A stretch of 8,675 nt of DNA from Actinomycetota bacterium (lineage in GTDB: Bacteria; Actinomycetota; Acidimicrobiia; Acidimicrobiales; Iamiaceae). The notes beneath the pieces are model-generated. The model saw nothing but the letters and a program-made list of their open reading frames with translations, was not told where the DNA came from and did no database searches. Location: assembly GCA_017882935.1 (NCBI GenBank), contig JADGOP010000077.1, positions 1 through 8,675 of the forward strand, given 5' to 3'. Position numbers and translations under genes: made by a program. Below are positions 1 through 5,937 of the stretch, piece after piece. Position 1 is the first letter of the stretch. Each line of letters begins with the position of its first letter.

Positions 1-399
1 GTGGCGAAGCGGCTGCACGAGCTGTGCCCCGACGGCATCGACGTCTACTTCGACAACGTCGGCGGCGCGATCCTCGACATCTGCCTCGGCCAGCTCGCCA
101 TGAAGGGCCGCATCGTCTGCTGCGGTGCCATCTCCGCCTACAACGACCGCGACAGCAGCCCCGGGCTGAAGAACTACTTCAACCTCATCATCAAGCGGGC
201 GCGGATGGAGGGCTTCCTCATCCTCGACTACCTCGACCGCTTCCCCGAGGCGCAGGGCGACATGCTCGGCTGGGTCCTCGAGGGCAAGGTCAAGCACGCC
301 GTCCACGTGGTCGACGGGCTCGAGGAGGCGCCGAACGCCCTCAACCTGCTGTTCACCGGCGGCAACACCGGCAAGGTCATCGTCAAGCTCGACGCCTGA
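1..399 (+). CDS. NADP-dependent MDR-family oxidoreductase, C-terminal part (5' end outside window)
   Basis: C-terminal 132 residues of a zinc-independent medium-chain dehydrogenase/reductase of the CurA/YncB/leukotriene-B4 dehydrogenase type, which reduces activated C=C bonds with NADPH in the cytosol. Visible marks are the Rossmann segment YFDNVGG (residues 16-22), the following strand and loop RIVCCGAIS (about 37-45), the N-Y-x-N-L stretch leading into RARMEGF, and the terminal strand GKVIVKL. The family is normally about 330-340 residues, so the catalytic N-terminal domain lies left of the window. The GTG at base 1 lies inside the cofactor domain and is almost certainly an internal valine rather than a start. 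The gene ends 7 bases from the convergent DUF427 stop, leaving no room for a separate terminator. Family assignment is firm; substrate is unknown. Confidence 0.88.
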   Translation: MAKRLHELCPDGIDVYFDNVGGAILDICLGQLAMKGRIVCCGAISAYNDRDSSPGLKNYFNLIIKRARMEGFLILDYLDRFPEAQGDMLGWVLEGKVKHAVHVVDGLEEAPNALNLLFTGGNTGKVIVKLDA

Positions 400-406
400 C
401 GGATCG

Positions 407-772
407 CTACGCGGCGAGGGCCTCGCCGTCGACGGTGATCTCCACGCGGTCGGGGTAGAAGCTCAGGTGGCCCGTGATGTCGGCGGCCGCCGGGATCGGT
501 GCCTCGTAGGCCCAGACGATGCCGTCGTGGGTGACGCCCTCCACGTCGACCGACCAGTACGCCGCCTCGCCCTTGAACGGGCAGGTGGTGTGGAAGGTCG
601 TGGGCCGCAGCAGGTCCATGCGCACGTCGTCGCGGGGCAGGTAGTAGCGGGTGGGCAGGCCGGTCTCGTCGAGCAGGAGGGGGTGGTCGGTCGCCGCCAG
701 GAGCACCCCGTCGACCCGCACCTCGACGTGGGCGTCGGTGGGCGTGATGGTGATGGTGTGTCCGGTGCTCAT
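407..772 (-). CDS. DUF427 domain-containing protein
   Basis: A 121-residue protein that spans one DUF427 domain. The family signature is clear: T-T-x-C-P-F-K-G-E-A-x-Y-W-S-V at about residues 61-75, preceded by the Y-Y-L-P-R-x-D-V segment (43-50) and followed by a W-A-Y-E strand and Y-P-D-R-V near the end. DUF427 proteins are small beta-rich proteins with no established biochemical function. The ATG at 772 overlaps the HxlR stop codon by four bases (ATGA), which fixes the start and implies translational coupling. The reading frame stays open further upstream, but that part lies inside the HxlR gene and is a shadow. It is the last gene of the leftward SRPBCC-HxlR-DUF427 unit. No signal peptide or membrane segment is seen, so it is probably cytosolic. 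Confidence 0.9.
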   Translation of the reverse strand: MSTGHTITITPTDAHVEVRVDGVLLAATDHPLLLDETGLPTRYYLPRDDVRMDLLRPTTFHTTCPFKGEAAYWSVDVEGVTHDGIVWAYEAPIPAAADITGHLSFYPDRVEITVDGEALAA

Positions 773-1170
773 GGTTGCTCCAACGGCGTGGGGCGGTCCG
801 CCATTCCCCGTGCCGTGCCATCGGGTCGGGCGAGGTTGCGGGAGCCGAAGTCGGCCAGGGCGCGCAGCGTCGGGATGAAGTCGCGACCGAGGTCGGTGAG
901 CTCGTAGCGCGCCCGTGGCGGGCGCTCGCTGTAGGCGACCCGGCGGACCATGCCGCCGGCCTCGAGCCCCTTGAGCCGGGCGGTGAGCAGGTTCGGCGCG
1001 ATGCCCGCGAGTGACCTCTGGAGGTCGACGAACCGCCGGTGGCCGAAGGCCAGGTCGCGCAGGATCAGGATCGTCCAGCGGTCGCCGACGAGGTCGAGCG
1101 TGCGCGCGACCGGGCACGCCTGCTGGCTGTCGTAGCGGCGGCCCCGCACCTGCGCCGCGCCGCGGGCCAC
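769..1170 (-). CDS. HxlR-family winged-helix transcriptional regulator
   Basis: A 133-residue MarR-like winged helix-turn-helix regulator of the HxlR family. The hallmark N-terminal block C-P-V-A-R-T-L-D-L-V-G-D-R-W-T begins at Cys19 and is followed by the I-L-R-D-L helix (about residues 36-40). The recognition region is R-F-x-D-L-Q-R-S-L-A-G-I-A-P-N-L-L-T-A-R-L (46-66), and the wing leads into A-R-Y-E-L-T-D-L-G-R (87-96). Cys19 matches the conserved cysteine that acts as a redox or electrophile sensor in some family members. I chose the GTG at 1170, five bases after the SRPBCC stop; a second GTG at 1149 is possible, and an ATG at 1218 would give an untypical basic leader overlapping the SRPBCC gene. 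The stop overlaps the DUF427 start by four bases. It probably regulates its own operon and the divergent oxidoreductase through the repeat at 1736-1758. Confidence 0.9.
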   Translation of the reverse strand: MARGAAQVRGRRYDSQQACPVARTLDLVGDRWTILILRDLAFGHRRFVDLQRSLAGIAPNLLTARLKGLEAGGMVRRVAYSERPPRARYELTDLGRDFIPTLRALADFGSRNLARPDGTARGMADRPTPLEQP

Positions 1171-1174
1171 GGTC

Positions 1175-1705
1175 CTACCCGTCCTGTGCGGCCGGTGCGG
1201 GTGCGCCTGTCCCGGCACCCTCGACCAGGCCCTTGATGCCCGCCAGGTTGGCCTCCATGTTCGTGCGCCACTCGCCCAGGCGCCGCGAGATGATGCGGCC
1301 CTCCTTCTCGGGCATCGCGTCGATGGCGATGCTGAGGCCCGAGGGGTCGGGCCCCATGCGCGCCCACTGGCGGACCGTGACCGCCTCGCGCCCGGGGTCG
1401 ACCTCGAAGCCCCAGGTGGCCATCTGGTTGTCGCCCGCCGTCACGCGCCATGCCCAGCGGCGGCCGGGCTCGAGCTCGACGACGGTGCACTCGGTCGACC
1501 ACTCGCCCAGCGCCGGGTTCCGGTTGTGCCCGCGGAAGCGGTTGCCCACCGCGACGGCGGTGGCCCCGTCGAGCCACTCGACCGACTGGAGCTCGCCCGA
1601 GAAGCGCGCGGGCAGGTTGATGTCGGTGACCAGCTCCCAGATGGCCGCGGGGTCGCCGACCACGCGCTCCTCGACCTCGACGGTGGGTTGGTCCCGGTAG
1701 CGCAT
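1175..1705 (-). CDS. SRPBCC (START/Bet v1-like) family protein
   Basis: A 176-residue protein of the SRPBCC superfamily (polyketide cyclase/dehydrase-like), a helix-grip fold with a hydrophobic ligand pocket. The start is typical: a first strand V-E-V-E-E-R-V-V (residues 9-16), then D-P-A-A-I-W-E-L-V-T-D-I-N-L-P-A-R-F-S (18-36), where a charged turn and helix precede the pocket. A second block has G-R-R-W-A-W-R-V (81-88), and the last helix N-M-E-A-N-L-A-G-I-K-G-L (149-160) closes the pocket. The final 15 residues are Ala/Pro/Gly rich and probably disordered. A strong Shine-Dalgarno sequence (GAGGGGG on the minus strand, 1713-1719) lies seven bases before the ATG. It is first in the unit with HxlR and DUF427. 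Ligand and reaction cannot be read from the sequence. Confidence 0.87.
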   Translation of the reverse strand: MRYRDQPTVEVEERVVGDPAAIWELVTDINLPARFSGELQSVEWLDGATAVAVGNRFRGHNRNPALGEWSTECTVVELEPGRRWAWRVTAGDNQMATWGFEVDPGREAVTVRQWARMGPDPSGLSIAIDAMPEKEGRIISRRLGEWRTNMEANLAGIKGLVEGAGTGAPAPAAQDG

Positions 1706-1735
1706 CGACGTTCCCCCTCGCCCACACGGGCGTCA

Positions 1736-1758
1736 GTCACTAGACGGAATATAGTTAC
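1736..1758. promoter_or_regulatory. Inverted repeat in the divergent promoter region, candidate HxlR operator
   Basis: GTCACTA and TAGTTAC flank a 9-base spacer and form an inverted repeat with 6 of 7 arm positions matching. It lies in the 94-base gap between the leftward SRPBCC-HxlR-DUF427 unit and the rightward LLM oxidoreductase. It is noticeably more AT-rich than its surroundings. HxlR proteins bind as dimers to such imperfect inverted repeats, so local autoregulation and control of the divergent gene is the natural reading. The repeat is seen; the binding partner is inferred. Confidence 0.5.
1750..1755 (+). promoter_or_regulatory. Candidate -10 element for the LLM oxidoreductase gene
   Basis: TATAGT (5 of 6 to TATAAT) would place transcription start near 1762 and give a leader of about 38 bases before the ATG at 1800. 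No good -35 hexamer is seen 16-18 bases upstream, which is common in high-GC actinobacteria. On the opposite strand the overlapping TATATT (1753 down to 1748) could serve as the -10 of the SRPBCC unit. Both elements lie in the right half of the inverted repeat, so a bound repressor would block both directions. Confidence 0.35.
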
Positions 1759-1799
1759 CCGCCCGCTGCGGGTGCGGCGGGACCACCGCCGGGGGACGC

Positions 1800-2825
1800 A
1801 TGCGCGTTGCAGCTCTGATCGATCCGCACCATCCCGAGGCCGCGGCCTTCGCACTCGAGGCCGAGCGCATCGGGGTCGCCTCCCTGTGGGTGCCCGAGGT
1901 CTGGGGCTACGACGCGCTGACCGGGTTGGCGCACCTCGCCGCGCAGACCACCACCATCGGGCTCGGCACCTTCGTGGTGCAGCTGGGGTCGCGCAGCCCG
2001 GCGTTGCTCGCCACCTCGGCGCTCAGCCTGCAGTCGCTCTCGCACGGCCGGTTCCACCTCGGCATCGGCGTGTCGGGCCCCCAGGTCATGGAGGGGTGGC
2101 ACGGCGTCCGCTTCCACCGACCGGTCCAGGCGACCCGGGAGACCATCGAGATCATCCGCACCGTGAGCCGGGGCGAGGTGCTCCGCCACGAGGGCGAGAT
2201 CTACCCCCTCCCGCTCCCCGACAGCCAGGGCCGCGCCCTGCGTCCCCTCGTGAGGCCCGACCACGTCCCGATCTACCTCGCCGCCATGGGACCGGCCAAC
2301 CTGCGGCTCACGGGCGAGCTGGCCGACGGGTGGCTCGCCAACGCCTTCATCCCCGAGTCTGCCGAGCCCTTCCTCGGACCCCTCCGCGAGGGTGCCGCAC
2401 GCGCCGGGCGCTCGCTCGACGACCTCGATCTGGTGGCCCCGGTGGCGCTCGAGATCACGCCCGACGATACGGCCGGCGACGAGGCGGCGCGCCGGCACGC
2501 CCGTGGCTACGCCTTCACCATCGGCGCCATGGGGAGCGGCAGCACGAACTTCTACAACGAGGCGTTCGGGCGCCTGGGCTTCGCCGACGAGGTGGCCGAA
2601 GTCGAGCGCCTCTGGCGCGCCGGACAGCGCGAGGAGGCCGCCGACGCGGTCCCGCTCGAGCTCGGCGCCCTCACGAACCTCGTCGGTACCAAGGAGGCCA
2701 TCGCCGCGCGGTTGCCCCTCTACCGGCAGGCGGGCATCACCACCCTGCTGGCGAAGCTCGACGGGCCGCACGCCGACATGCTCGCCGGCCTCGAGGTCCT
2801 CGTCGGTCTCGCCGCGGCGCGGTAG
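1800..2825 (+). CDS. LLM-class (luciferase-like) flavin or F420-dependent oxidoreductase
   Basis: A 341-residue TIM-barrel protein of the bacterial luciferase-like family, full length for this class. The N-terminal block A-E-R-I-G-V-A-S-L-W-V-P-E-V-W-G-Y-D (residues 21-38) is the usual strand and loop leading to the cofactor site. The stretch S-L-S-H-G-R-F-H-L-G-I-G-V-S-G-P (79-94) with M-E-G-W-H-G after it is typical of F420-dependent members, as is P-I-Y-L-A-A-M-G-P (157-165) followed by A-D-G-W-L (175-179). Such enzymes transfer hydride between F420 (or FMN) and an organic substrate in the cytosol. F420 use is inferred from family resemblance and probable actinobacterial origin. A purine-rich GGGGG lies four bases before the ATG. 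The gene is divergent from the SRPBCC-HxlR-DUF427 unit and ends 24 bases from the convergent ABC permease stop. The substrate is unknown. Confidence 0.88.
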   Translation: MRVAALIDPHHPEAAAFALEAERIGVASLWVPEVWGYDALTGLAHLAAQTTTIGLGTFVVQLGSRSPALLATSALSLQSLSHGRFHLGIGVSGPQVMEGWHGVRFHRPVQATRETIEIIRTVSRGEVLRHEGEIYPLPLPDSQGRALRPLVRPDHVPIYLAAMGPANLRLTGELADGWLANAFIPESAEPFLGPLREGAARAGRSLDDLDLVAPVALEITPDDTAGDEAARRHARGYAFTIGAMGSGSTNFYNEAFGRLGFADEVAEVERLWRAGQREEAADAVPLELGALTNLVGTKEAIAARLPLYRQAGITTLLAKLDGPHADMLAGLEVLVGLAAAR

Positions 2826-2849
2826 GACCGCTGGCGCAGGGCACGACAA

Positions 2850-3656
2850 CTAGGTGCCGATGTCGCGGTGCTGCAGTGCGACGACCGCGGCACACACGAT
2901 CACGACGATCGACCCGAGGGTGACACCCAGCGCAGGCCACGATGCGCCGGTGCGGAGCGGGTCGTGCCCGATGTACTGGAAGAACGGTGAGGCCTTCCGG
3001 ATCGGCTTCAGCCAGCCGACCAGTGGCGCCAGGCCGTTGACGAGGTAGGCGAGGACGGCGAGCGCCGCCGCGATGGAGCGGCTCGTCCCGACCCGTCCGG
3101 TGAGCGCCCCCACGAGCAGGGCGATGGCACCGAACTCGATGCCGAGGAGCCCGAGGTGCAACATCGCGGCTGCGCTGTTGGTGAGCGGCACGTCCATGCC
3201 CGCGATGCGTCCCTCGATCAGCAACCACGCCCACATGGACACCATCAGGAGGGCCACCCCGACGGCCAGGGCCGCGGCCTTCTCCAGCAGGATCCGTCTC
3301 CGGCTCGCGGTGTTGACCATCATCAGCTCGAGGGTGCGGTGCTCCTCCTCGCCCGCGATGGCGGCCGCGCCGGCGTTGACCGCGTAGAGGAGCACGACGA
3401 CCGGCCCCATGAAGGTCAGGAGCTCGGTGTTGAGGTACCCGGCCGGCGTGCTGAAGTCGATGCCGCTCCCGGTGGTGAAGAGCGCCCGGTAGGCGCGCGG
3501 CATCTCGTCGATGAGCTTGCTGAACGAGCTCCCGGTGCCCTTCACACTCGGGTACACGGCCACGTAGATGGCGATCAGCCCACCCAGCGCCAGAGCCCAC
3601 GCGAGCAGCGAACGGCGCTGGGCGTGCAGCGTCTGGATCGTCACCTCAGGCCGCAC
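2850..3656 (-). CDS. ABC-2 type transporter permease subunit
   Basis: A 268-residue integral membrane protein with about six hydrophobic segments (near residues 17-35, 80-101, 125-146, 165-186, 194-212 and 241-261). An extracytoplasmic loop fills the gap between the first two segments. After the second segment comes the charged stretch G-E-E-E-H-R-T-L-E-L-M (102-112), the cytoplasmic coupling region typical of ABC-2 exporters. The protein ends in L-Q-H-R-D-I, also usual for the family. The GTG start at 3656 overlaps the end of the ATPase gene by 11 bases and has a GGAGG-type Shine-Dalgarno nine bases upstream, inside the ATPase coding region. It pairs with that ATPase to form an exporter, probably as a homodimer because no second permease gene is adjacent. 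The substrate is unknown; drug, antibiotic or lipid export is common for relatives. Confidence 0.85.
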   Translation of the reverse strand: MRPEVTIQTLHAQRRSLLAWALALGGLIAIYVAVYPSVKGTGSSFSKLIDEMPRAYRALFTTGSGIDFSTPAGYLNTELLTFMGPVVVLLYAVNAGAAAIAGEEEHRTLELMMVNTASRRRILLEKAAALAVGVALLMVSMWAWLLIEGRIAGMDVPLTNSAAAMLHLGLLGIEFGAIALLVGALTGRVGTSRSIAAALAVLAYLVNGLAPLVGWLKPIRKASPFFQYIGHDPLRTGASWPALGVTLGSIVVIVCAAVVALQHRDIGT

Positions 3657-4560
3657 TGGTCTCGGCCTCCCCGTAGTAGGCGAGGAACATCTCCTCGAGA
3701 TCCGCCTCGGTGATCGACACGTCGACGACGCTGACGCCGGCGAGCACCTTGAGCGTCGCGTCGAGCGACCGTTCGGGGACGCGGCAGACCATGCTCTCGT
3801 CGGCGCAGGTGAGCCCGGCGATGTTGGGGATCCGTTCGAAGAGGGCGGGGCTGACAGGGCTCGCGAACCTCGCGACGACGTGGTGCAGGGCCTTCGCGCG
3901 CAGGTCCTCGAGCCGCTCCACGGCGACGAGGCGTCCCGACCGGATGACGCCGACGCGGTCGGCGGTCCGTTGCACGTCGTCGAGCACGTGTGACGAGAGC
4001 AGGACGGTGCCTCCCCGAGAGGTCAGCTCGCGGACCATCGCGTGGAGCTCTCGCTGCACCAGCGGGTCGAGGCCGCTCGTCGGCTCGTCGAGGACGGCGA
4101 GCTCCGGCTCACCCATGAACGCCTGCACGATCACGAGCTTCTGCCGGTTGCCGCGCGACAGCGCCCGCACGGGTCGGTCGAGCTCGAGACCGAGGCGATC
4201 GGCGATGTCCCGGCCGCGGCCGACCTGCGCCGGGTCGTCCCGGAGGCGGGCCAGGTACGAGATCGTGTCGGTTCCGGTGAGCTTCTCCCAGAGTCCCGGA
4301 TCGCCAGGGACGTAACCGGTTCGGGCGTGCACCCGCACGCTGTCTCGCCACGAGTCCATGCCCAGCACCCGCGCCTCGCCGGCCGTGGGCCGCAACAGGC
4401 CGAGCAGGACGCGGATCGTCGTGGTCTTCCCGGCGCCGTTCGGGCCGAGGTAGCCGAACACCTCGCCGGGCTCGATGTCGAGGTCGACGTCGACGAGAGC
4501 GCGGTGCGGCCCGTAGTTCTTCGACAGCTTCCGAAGGCTCACAGCCGCCGTGGTGGGCAA
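3646..4560 (-). CDS. ABC transporter ATP-binding protein (ABC-2/drug exporter type)
   Basis: ATPase of an ABC exporter, 304 residues from the TTG at 4560. Walker A is G-P-N-G-A-G-K-T-T (residues 39-47); the Q-loop region is G-Y-V-P-G-D (82-87); the signature is the degenerate L-S-R-G-N-R-Q-K (134-141) common in ABC-2 exporters; Walker B is L-A-V-L-D-E-P (154-160) with D-loop S-G-L-D; and the switch histidine is His191. The last 80 residues form a C-terminal regulatory domain ending at E-E-M-F-L-A-Y-Y, as in DrrA-like proteins. There is no ATG in frame. TTG at 4560 (12 bases after the aldo/keto reductase stop), GTG at 4542 and even CTG at 4575 are the options; none has a good Shine-Dalgarno sequence, so translation probably depends on coupling. 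It overlaps the permease start by 11 bases. Confidence 0.9.
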   Translation of the reverse strand: MPTTAAVSLRKLSKNYGPHRALVDVDLDIEPGEVFGYLGPNGAGKTTTIRVLLGLLRPTAGEARVLGMDSWRDSVRVHARTGYVPGDPGLWEKLTGTDTISYLARLRDDPAQVGRGRDIADRLGLELDRPVRALSRGNRQKLVIVQAFMGEPELAVLDEPTSGLDPLVQRELHAMVRELTSRGGTVLLSSHVLDDVQRTADRVGVIRSGRLVAVERLEDLRAKALHHVVARFASPVSPALFERIPNIAGLTCADESMVCRVPERSLDATLKVLAGVSVVDVSITEADLEEMFLAYYGEAETSAA

Positions 4561-4571
4561 GGTATCGGTGC

Positions 4572-5453
4572 TCAGATGCGCTCGAGCGCGCCGCCGTCGA
4601 ACAGCGGCGTCATGCCGTGCGCGGCCACGTCGGCGTCCAGCTCGGTCCCGCTGGGCGGCAGGGGTTCCCCCTGGGCAGCCGCCAGCGTGGCGGTGAGGAG
4701 CGTGGCGTCGCTCGAGGTGTTGAGGAACAGCTGCGGGTTGGCGAGCACGAAGGCCACCGCGTGGGCCAGGGCGTCGCCTGCGGGCAACGGCTCGTACCAG
4801 GCGAACTTCGGGCCGGTCGCCTCCGGTTCCCAGCGGCGCCGGGCGATGGCCTTGATGGTCTGCACCGCCACCTCCCGCTCGGCGCACACCTCGAGCAACT
4901 GCTCGACCGACGCGCGGTAGGCGTCGTCGCGCAGCAGCACATGGCTGTAGGGGAGCAGCACCGAGGCGAAGTCGAAGCGCTCGAGGCTGCTCAGGTGGCG
5001 CTCGGCGATGCGCAACCCGTGGCCCGTCACGCCGATGTGGCGCACCAGACCCTCGTCGCGCGCCCTCGCGAGTGCCTCGACGGCGCCGCCGGGCCCGTGC
5101 GCCACGTCGAACTCGTCGGGCTCCACCAGGTTGTGGAGCTGGATGAGGTCGACGTGGTCGACGCCGAGCCGGGTGAGCGACCGTTCCAGCTCGGCCCGGG
5201 CGCCGTCGCCGGTGCGCTCGCCGGTCTTGGTGGCCAGGAACACCTCGGCGCGGTGGTCGGCGAGGAACGGGGCCAGTCGCAGTTCGGAATCGCCGTACGC
5301 CGCCGCGGTGTCGAGGTGGTTGATGCCCCCGGCGCGCACGACCTCGAGGACCTGGTCGGCCTTCTCCTGGCGCATCCCACCCAGCGCCGCAGCACCGAAG
5401 ATGACCCGTGAGCTGTCGTGCCCGGTCCTGCCGAACGGCCGCAACGCGATCAT
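4572..5453 (-). CDS. Aldo/keto reductase family oxidoreductase
   Basis: A 293-residue aldo/keto reductase, an NADPH-dependent (beta/alpha)8 barrel that reduces carbonyl groups in the cytosol. All four catalytic residues are visible: Asp48 and Tyr53 in H-L-D-T-A-A-A-Y-G, Lys76 in A-T-K-T and His107 in L-I-Q-L-H-N. The C-terminal part has A-F-V-L-A-N-P (234-240), where many members carry a cofactor-binding loop, and it ends in M-T-P-L-F-D-G. I chose the ATG at 5453, where family homology begins with R-P-F-G-R-T-G. Its upstream sequence lacks a clear Shine-Dalgarno; GTG codons near 5510 would add a proline- and serine-rich leader without family resemblance. It is the first gene of the leftward operon with the ABC exporter and is divergent from the Rrf2 gene. 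The substrate is unknown. Confidence 0.9.
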   Translation of the reverse strand: MIALRPFGRTGHDSSRVIFGAAALGGMRQEKADQVLEVVRAGGINHLDTAAAYGDSELRLAPFLADHRAEVFLATKTGERTGDGARAELERSLTRLGVDHVDLIQLHNLVEPDEFDVAHGPGGAVEALARARDEGLVRHIGVTGHGLRIAERHLSSLERFDFASVLLPYSHVLLRDDAYRASVEQLLEVCAEREVAVQTIKAIARRRWEPEATGPKFAWYEPLPAGDALAHAVAFVLANPQLFLNTSSDATLLTATLAAAQGEPLPPSGTELDADVAAHGMTPLFDGGALERI

Positions 5454-5515
5454 CGGGGTCGACGGTAGCGCCGGCAGCGACGACCGTGCCGGGCCGTCGC
5501 CGGCCACCACGATCC

Positions 5516-5521
5516 TATAGT
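5516..5521 (+). promoter_or_regulatory. -10 element of a probable leaderless promoter for the Rrf2 operon
   Basis: TATAGT (5 of 6 to TATAAT) ends eight bases before the GTG start codon at 5530. Transcription would then begin at or within a base or two of that GTG, giving a leaderless mRNA, which is common in actinobacteria. The lack of any Shine-Dalgarno sequence before 5530 agrees with this. No convincing -35 hexamer is seen in the very GC-rich upstream sequence. Confidence 0.55.
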
Positions 5522-5529
5522 CTCTGACT
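5519..5529. promoter_or_regulatory. Small perfect palindrome at the Rrf2 promoter, candidate operator
   Basis: AGTC and GACT flank a 3-base spacer (TCT) and fill the space between the -10 element and the GTG start, overlapping the last three bases of the -10. Rrf2 regulators often repress their own promoter by binding inverted repeats at this position. The arms are only four bases, so this may be the core of a larger degenerate site or chance. It does not obviously match the published NsrR consensus. Confidence 0.3.
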
Positions 5530-5937
5530 GTGCGACTTGAGATAACCCGCCGAGCCGACCTCGCCGTGCGCGCGATGGCAGTCCTGGCCGATGCCGGCGG
5601 GCGCGTCAAGGGCGGCGATCTGGCCACGGCCCTCGAGACCACCCGCGGCTTCGTGCCGCAGGTCCTCGGTCCGCTCGTCGCGGCCGGCTGGGTGTGCTCC
5701 GATCCGGGCCCCACGGGCGGCTACCGGCTGACCGCACGGTTGCAGGACGTCACCGTGCTGGAGGTGGTCGAGGCGGTCGAGGGCCCGACCGACCTGGGGC
5801 GTTGCGTGGTGGCCGACCGCCCGTGCGGCTCGCACGGTCAGTGCGCGCTGCACGTGGCGTGGGCCCGCGCCCGGGGCGAGCTGATGACCTCGCTCGGCGG
5901 CCTGGCGATGTCCGACGTCAAGCTCCCGGGACCGTGA
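5530..5937 (+). CDS. Rrf2-family transcriptional regulator, NsrR/IscR-like with three cysteines
   Basis: A 135-residue winged-helix regulator of the Rrf2 family. The N-terminal helix has R-R-A-D-L-A-V-R (residues 7-14); the recognition helix region is T-R-G-F-V-P-Q-V-L-G-P-L (38-49); and the wing carries the conserved G-x-x-G-G-Y-R-L (60-67). After the dimerisation helix (V-x-x-A-V-E-G) come Cys92, Cys99 and Cys105, spaced as C-x6-C-x5-C. These sit where NsrR and IscR hold their Fe-S cluster (usually C-x5-C-x5-C). Asp10 aligns with the aspartate that completes the [4Fe-4S] ligand set in Streptomyces NsrR. An NO- or redox-sensing Fe-S repressor is the best reading, strongly supported by the downstream RIC and globin genes. 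The GTG start appears leaderless, and the stop overlaps the next start by four bases (GTGA). Confidence 0.9.
   Translation: MRLEITRRADLAVRAMAVLADAGGRVKGGDLATALETTRGFVPQVLGPLVAAGWVCSDPGPTGGYRLTARLQDVTVLEVVEAVEGPTDLGRCVVADRPCGSHGQCALHVAWARARGELMTSLGGLAMSDVKLPGP

Noticed and set aside
1..3. GTG at the window start as the true start of the MDR oxidoreductase
   Set aside because: The encoded protein begins in the cofactor-binding domain, so most of the gene lies outside the window.
773..1117. N-terminal extension of the DUF427 frame
   Set aside because: It lies inside the HxlR gene in another frame, is Arg/Pro-rich, and has no family resemblance; the ATGA overlap at 769-772 gives a better start.
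2826..2849. Convergent gap between the LLM oxidoreductase and the ABC permease as a terminator site
   Set aside because: Only 24 bases with no stem-loop or T-run.
1755..2849. 364-codon open frame on the minus strand opposite the LLM gene
   Set aside because: It mirrors the codon-position bias of the true gene on the plus strand, and its product resembles no family.
1526..2923. Long 465-codon open frame on the plus strand
   Set aside because: A GC-driven shadow of the LLM oxidoreductase and SRPBCC genes; its product is Arg/Pro/Gly-rich without domains.
5454..5510. GTG codons that would extend the aldo/keto reductase upstream of 5453
   Set aside because: The added residues are unlike the family N-terminus, and the ATG at 5453 falls right before the conserved barrel start.
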